NCBI RefSeq assembly: GCF_000182925.2
Contig: NC_026503.1
Location: forward strand, 5,022,001-5,086,000
Direction of reading: 5' to 3'
Source: Neurospora crassa OR74A
Taxonomy: Eukaryota > Ascomycota > Sordariomycetes > Sordariales > Sordariaceae
Length of the DNA stretch: 64,000 nt
A program made the position numbers and the translations under genes. Of this stretch, positions 56,487 through 64,000 are shown piece after piece (within the stretch, counting starts at the first letter, position 1; every line of letters begins with the position of its first letter). Under the pieces are notes generated by a model. It did no database searches. It saw only the letters and a list, made by a program, of their open reading frames with translations, and had not been told where the DNA came from.

Positions 56487-56885
56487 AGAATATTAATATT
56501 GTAATGTCCTTTCTCCTAAATTCCAAATACAGATACGAAACTATACGCCCGAATATCGGTATTATAATATTTATTTTTATGAATTTTAAATGTAGCGAGT
56601 TGCTTATTAGAATATTAGTATTGTAATATCTATTTTTATAAGTTCCGAATACAGATACAAAGCTACCTGCCCGAATATTAGTATTATAATATTTATTTTT
56701 ACGAATTCTAAATGTAGTGAGCCGCCTATTAGAATATTAGTATTGTAATGTCTATTCTTTTAAATTCTAGTGCGGATACGAAATTAGTATTAGATTTAAC
56801 TATTTAGTGTGCCGCCTACTAGAATATTGGTATTGTAAGGTTTATTTTTATAAATTCTAATGCGGATACGAAATTAGTATTAGAT
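56487..56885. repeat. Satellite-like tandem repeat with a 122-bp dimeric unit
   Basis: Six related units start at 56487, 56550, 56609, 56672, 56731 and 56821. Spacings of 63, 59, 63 and 59 bp show two alternating monomer types (AGAATATT-starting and CGAATATT-starting), so the higher-order period is 122 bp. The last spacing is 90 bp because of an extra piece. Confidence 0.8.
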
Positions 56886-59030
<2,145 letters not shown>

Positions 59031-59313
59031 TTTACTTTATATTTCTACTTTACGGTTTACATTTATATTTTACGTTTGCGTTTTACATTTGTGTCTTATA
59101 TTTGCGTCTTACGTTTTACGTTTGCGTTTTACGTCTTTGCTTTACGTTTTGCGTTTTATATTTATATTTTACGTTTCTACTTTGCGTTTTGCATTTTATA
59201 TCTACGTTTTATATTTTTGCTTTATATTTTACGTTTTATATTTATATTTTATGTTTCTACTTTATATTTTACGTTTTATATTTATATTTTGTATTTTTAC
59301 TTTACGTTTTTAA
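59031..59313. repeat. T-rich minisatellite
   Basis: Irregular tandem array of short units of the type TTTTACGTTT / TTTATATTTATA / TTTCTACTTTGCG. All three plus-strand frames are therefore open and encode Phe/Tyr/Leu/Cys repeats, which I regard as an artefact of the repeat. Confidence 0.7.
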
Positions 59314-59399
59314 ATAATTATTATTTTTCTTCTTTTATTTAATTAATTCTTATTGACTTAGTAGTCGGCTTGCTGTTAGTATATTGTTATTGTATTTCT

Positions 59400-62300
59400 T
59401 TGGTTTTATATTCTTTAAGAAGGTCCGGGTAATTTATATCCTTTTGTAAGACCTACGAATTTTCGTTATTTAGATACCCCTTTTATTTAATTTAGAATTA
59501 ACGTTAGTAGCCGGATTTATAATATTTTATAATTACTTCGACTTCGTACTAAATATTATCCTCCTTAATATTTACAATTTCCTTTTGTAGTGTTACTATA
59601 GTAGGATTCCTATAGTATAGTTCTAGTAGGGTAATAAGGAATATTAAGTAGATTTAGTAATATATAGGGAGTATGAGTTAGTATATTATTTTCTTTTTCC
59701 TAACGATTTTAGTAATTTGGAAAGGTCTTAAAAATTTATTTATTAATTTGGCGCTTGGGCGGCGTTATTTAATATATTTTATATTAAGTAAAACCTAGTT
59801 TCTAATATTGAATTCCTTTGGCTTCCGGGCTTTATTATATTATTTCGCGTACCTTTAATTAATAATTTTTAAGGTTATTACAATTTTTAATTGCTTACGA
59901 AGTAATTCGTCGATTTAATTGGTAGTTATTATTAGAAGGATTATCCTTTACTTTCGCTCTAGATTTATTAGTCCCCGAGGATAATACCCGAAGAGTAGTT
60001 CTAAAGGGGATTTTCTAATAGTAGTATAGAAATAATTATTGTACGTTTATTGCATTAGTATAATTTTTTTAGCCTAATTAATTTGCTTTATATTATAAAA
60101 GATCCGAAGGTATAATTCTAAATTTTAGTTTTGCCTCTCTATTTATCTATTTATTTAGGGGTATTAGGTTGTACTAAGGCGTTTATAGATATTTAAGAAT
60201 TCGTAGTAAATCTTTTAAAATTAGTTCGTAAATAGGTTGCCTTTATCCGATATAATAGAATTCGGGAGGTTAAATTATTAGAAAATATTTTGCTAGAAGA
60301 GGAATATAAATTGCCGGGCGTTAATTATCTTTTGTGTAGGGATATATAAGGTGTATTTAGTAAAGCGGTCGATAATAATAAGGATTGTATTATAGGTCCG
60401 ATTAAATATAGGGTTGAATAATTTTGGTACTCTAGTAATGAAATTATATAAGATATTTTATTAAAGGATAGTAGGGATAAGTAACGACTTTAATAGTTTA
60501 TATGGTCGGTAGTTGCGAAGTTTAGTTTTTTAATATGCTAGATATTCGTAGATGTAGGATTTAACGTTAATTATAATAGTAGGTTAGTAATAGAATTAAT
60601 TAATATACTTTAATATTTTCCTTTGGCCCGGGTATCCGGTTATTACTATATTATAGTAGGTATAGAGTAGTTCGGTCCGTATTTGTTCCGGGATATAAAT
60701 TTAGTATTAATATTATAATATTCTATTTTCCCCTATTTTCTAATTTTTTATTCGTTTCCCCCCTTCGTTATTCTTCTATATTTCTTTAATAATAAATAGG
60801 TCCTCCTTTTATACTTCTAATAATTATTACCCTAATAATAATAGTTGTTCTTCGTCCTTCTATACTTTTATTACTACTATATATCTACCGATATTTTTTA
60901 TAATAATATTTTTGTCTTCCTTCCTTAATTTAGTAGTAGCTTTACTTACGAACTTTACCCTCTTTTTCGTTACTCTGTCCTCTTTATTATCGCTTTCGAC
61001 GTCTTTTCGTTTCCTCTCCTTTTTATTTAGTTTATTCTTCCCCTATAAATTTTATTTTTTTTCCTGCGATTCGATTCTTTCGTTTTCCAACGTTTAGCCC
61101 TCTTTTATTTCGTTTATATTCTATTACTATTCCTTCTTTTCTACTACTATCCTTTAAGCCTCTTTTTTAATTAAAATTATCTGTCTTACTAGCGCCCTCG
61201 ATACCTAATTTTCTTTTATCGCCCAACCCTTTTTTTTATTCCCTTTAATAACTTTTATTAATAGGTAGTCGCCCTTTACTTCTAATTCTCCCCTTCGTAA
61301 TTATAGTTTCCTTAATAGCTTATTTATTAAATTTAATTTTCTTAGACGATATTTAATCCTAAAATTATATACTACTAATTTTAATATTTATTAATTTTAT
61401 TTTACGTTTACCTATTCCTTATTTTAGAAATATTGTAGGTTTAAATAATTTGTAATTATTAGGAATGGTTTATTTATATATAATAAGTATTATTTCTACG
61501 CCTTTAACGCTCCTACGATTATTAATAGTTTTCTATCCTTAATTTTATATTTAATTTCTTCCGGCGATTTCTTTTTCGAGAAGAAAGTTACTAGGTATTA
61601 CCTATTGCTATATAATTGTGTAAGAACCGCCTTAATAGCGAAGTTCGATGTATTTATTTTTATTCGGATTTATAATATTGGGTCGAAATAGTATAATATA
61701 GGAGCTTTTTAGAATAATTTTTTAAATTCTTCGAATACTTTTTCTATTTTTATTGTAAGTTCGAATAGTTTCTATTTATTTCCCTTTAGTAATTTTATTA
61801 AGGGTATAATTATTTTAGAGTATAATATTATAAAATATTAATAGAACCTTATAAATTTTAAGAAGATTTAGATATTATAAATGTTTGCCGGAGCCTCCTA
61901 TTCTACGATTGCTACTACCCTCTTTAGATTTATCGATACGCTTTCCGGGGAGACGATATATCCTAGGAACGATATTTACTTTATATAAAATTTATATTTA
62001 CTTAAATTTATATAGAGGTTATAATTTTATAATTATTAAAGGACTTCCTTAATATAATTAATATAATTTTCTTTATTCTTACTATAAATTAGGATATTAT
62101 TAAGGTAAGTAATATATATTGTATTTATTAGCCCTGCTAATATATTATTAATATATATTTGAAATATTGTTGGTGCGTTTACTAATCCTATCGGTATAAT
62201 TAAGAATTTATAGTACTTATACTTTATACGAAACGCCGTCTTTTCTTCGTTTCTTTTTCGAATCCGAATCCTATAGTATATATCCTTTAGATCCAATTTT

Positions 62301-64000
62301 ATAAAGACTTTAGCCGACAATAACCAATTAAAAATCTCTTAAATAAGGGGTAATACTATTTAATTCTTCTTTATAATTTTATTTAGTACTTTAAAATTAA
62401 TATAGAACCTTAATTTTCTACCCTTCTTTAGAATAAAAATAATAGGGGCGCCTATTAAATTAATAGAAGAACGAATTTATCCTTTTTAGAGTACTTTTAC
62501 TAATTATTTGTGTAATACTTTTAATTCTTTAACGTTTAGTGTATAAATTGGTCCTTAAGGCGTTGATTCCCCTTCGATTAGATTAATATAATATTTTAGC
62601 CGGTTATATTAGGGTAAGGGTGTAGTTGAAGTTTTGAATATTAATTAGAATTCTTTATATTCCGGTAGAATAATTAATTTAGGGACGGCGGGTTCGCTTT
62701 TTATTTCTTCTAGTAATTTTAGGGGTTATAGTAGTATTAGTTCTATAGGGGGTATTAGGGTAGGGTAAATACTATTAAGTATTATTTGAAAAACCTTTAT
62801 TGGGGGGGTAGGGATTAGAGGTAATTCGGCTAATTTTATTATAATAGGTAGGGCTATAAATTTTAACGTTAAGGAAGAAGGGATTTCGAATAGGATATTT
62901 ATATACGTAGGAGGGTAGAAACCCTCCTTTACTTTTATTATTTCCCGAAGGTCTAATAGTAAAATTAAATCCTATTAAGGCCCCGCTAAGATAATTGTAA
63001 TATTATATACTTCCTTCGCCGGTACTATATTTAATACGAAATTGCCGGCCTTAATATAAAATTAAAATAATTATTATTATTAATTAATATTAGGGTTTTA
63101 TTTATAAAGTTAGGGGTAACCGAAGATAATTTCTACGGCCGGGGATTTAATTATAGTAAAAGTAATTCGTTTTATTTATTTAGTATTATAGGAGTTATAT
63201 ATTTTAATAAAATAGGTAGTTATATTATATATAGGAATAGGTTAAAGGGAGAAATTAATAAAACGATAGGGTATTAAATTAATTTTTACATTTAATAGGA
63301 GTAAATATTTATTAATTAGGTTTAATTCTATATTTAAATTTATTAACCTTTATATATTTTACTGATTTCTATAAGTCTTTATTAATAACCTTATTTCTAA
63401 ATATATTTATAATTTACTTATATTATTCTAAGTAGTTATAGCTATTATTCTAATTGCAATTAGTTTAATATTTATTTTATATAAAGGGGTATTTGCAGGG
63501 ATAGGGTAATTCCGTATTAAATGGCCAATTTAATTGTAATTGTAATAAGTTTAGTTTAGGTATATTATTGCGAAGTAGCCCGTTATATTATATTTGTAGT
63601 AGGTATTTGGTAGTTTCGGTTAAGTATATTGATTATACGTATAGCCTTTTTAATAATAAAGGGAATAAATAAAATTAAAATTTATTTAGAAAGTAGTAGG
63701 GGGGTAATAGGGAAAGTCGGAGGGGTTATTACTATAGGACGATTAAGAAGGAATATTTAAAAAGGAAGTAGGAGGGTATAAAGACGAAGAAGATAATAGA
63801 ATATACTTTAAAAATATTTAGTTTTAGTAATACAATATAAATAATTTAATATTTTTTAAACTTTCTAACTATTTTATATACGCTATTACTTTATTTATTA
63901 TATTAATATTAGCCGTTAAAAAGATATTTTATTTAAAAAGGGGGTATAATTAGTTAATTTAAGTAACGATCCGAATATATTTTAGTTAATTGTATAATAG
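59400..64000 (-). mobile_element. Ty3/gypsy chromovirus, RIP-degraded, cut by the window edge
   Basis: Minus-strand gypsy element. From its 5' side at the right edge: a gag zinc knuckle near 63490-63545, where the spacing C-x2-C-x4-H-x4-C is kept but every Cys reads Tyr; reverse transcriptase at about 62036-62320; integrase remnants about 59700-61000; and a C-terminal chromodomain near 59430-59580 (EVEVIIKYY, KGYLNNENS, INYPDLLKEYKTK). Chromodomain integrases target heterochromatin. LTRs were not found: the 5' LTR should lie beyond 64000, and a 3' LTR left of 59400 is not recognised. Confidence 0.8.
62036..62320 (-). pseudogene. Gypsy reverse-transcriptase fragment
   Basis: A 94-codon stretch that stayed open in a RIP-mutated element. 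Motifs: FIKLDLKDIYYRIRI, KTAFRIKYKYYKF, PIGLVNAPTIFQIYIN and YLNNILIYS. The last is the YxDD catalytic box with both Asp changed to Asn, each by one G-to-A step. The fragment is therefore catalytically dead. The reading frame begins at an internal position, so this is a remnant of pol and not a separate gene. Confidence 0.9.

Overview
This window comes from a filamentous ascomycete (Pezizomycotina), most likely a Sordariomycete. The genes have few, short (59-92 bp) GT-AG introns with CTAAC/CTAAT-type branch points. Gene families include a HET-domain protein, a Zn(II)2Cys6 regulator and a DIP5/AgtA-type amino acid permease. Alternating with gene-bearing DNA of ordinary base composition are very AT-rich blocks in which transposons carry dense G:C to A:T transitions. 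That is the mark of repeat-induced point mutation (RIP). Genus and species cannot be read from the sequence alone.

Layout. 1-23.9 kb is gene-bearing. It holds a coiled-coil gene with an in-frame stop (2.3-4.9 kb), a multi-pass membrane protein (6.7-8.7 kb), a long gene-poor stretch with a foldback inverted repeat (9.56-9.76 kb) and one small hypothetical gene (11 kb). Then come the permease (14.7-16.5 kb), an alpha/beta hydrolase convergent with a C6 zinc-cluster regulator (17.4-20.4 kb), and a HET protein (21.3-23.4 kb). 23.9-28.2 kb is a RIP-degraded DNA transposon bounded by ~70 bp terminal inverted repeats. It contains a dead DD34E transposase and a second, convergent, unidentified ORF. 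28.2-41.6 kb is gene-bearing again: a Myb-like low-complexity protein, a single-pass membrane protein with a lectin-like ectodomain, a divergent pair of paralogous secreted proteins, a frameshifted paralogue of the 6.7 kb membrane protein, and a MITE-like element. 41.6-64 kb is a RIP-degraded retrotransposon block: a Ty1/copia element (minus strand), a complete 8.6 kb Ty3/gypsy element nested in it with a perfect 5 bp target duplication, satellite-like repeats, and a gypsy chromovirus that runs off the right edge.

The most unusual signal outside the recognised genes is a pair of dispersed, probably non-coding units at 1470-1718 and 33920-34206. They share a hairpin-forming 3' module, a tRNA-type A box and B box, a T-run terminator, and complementary ends whose sequences differ while pairing is kept. 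They look like RNA polymerase III transcripts of a family I do not recognise. The protein-coding genes do not form an obvious biosynthetic cluster. The regulator and hydrolase share only a convergent 3' end. Several starts were moved inward to the first ATG, because the longest open frames begin at TTG or GTG.
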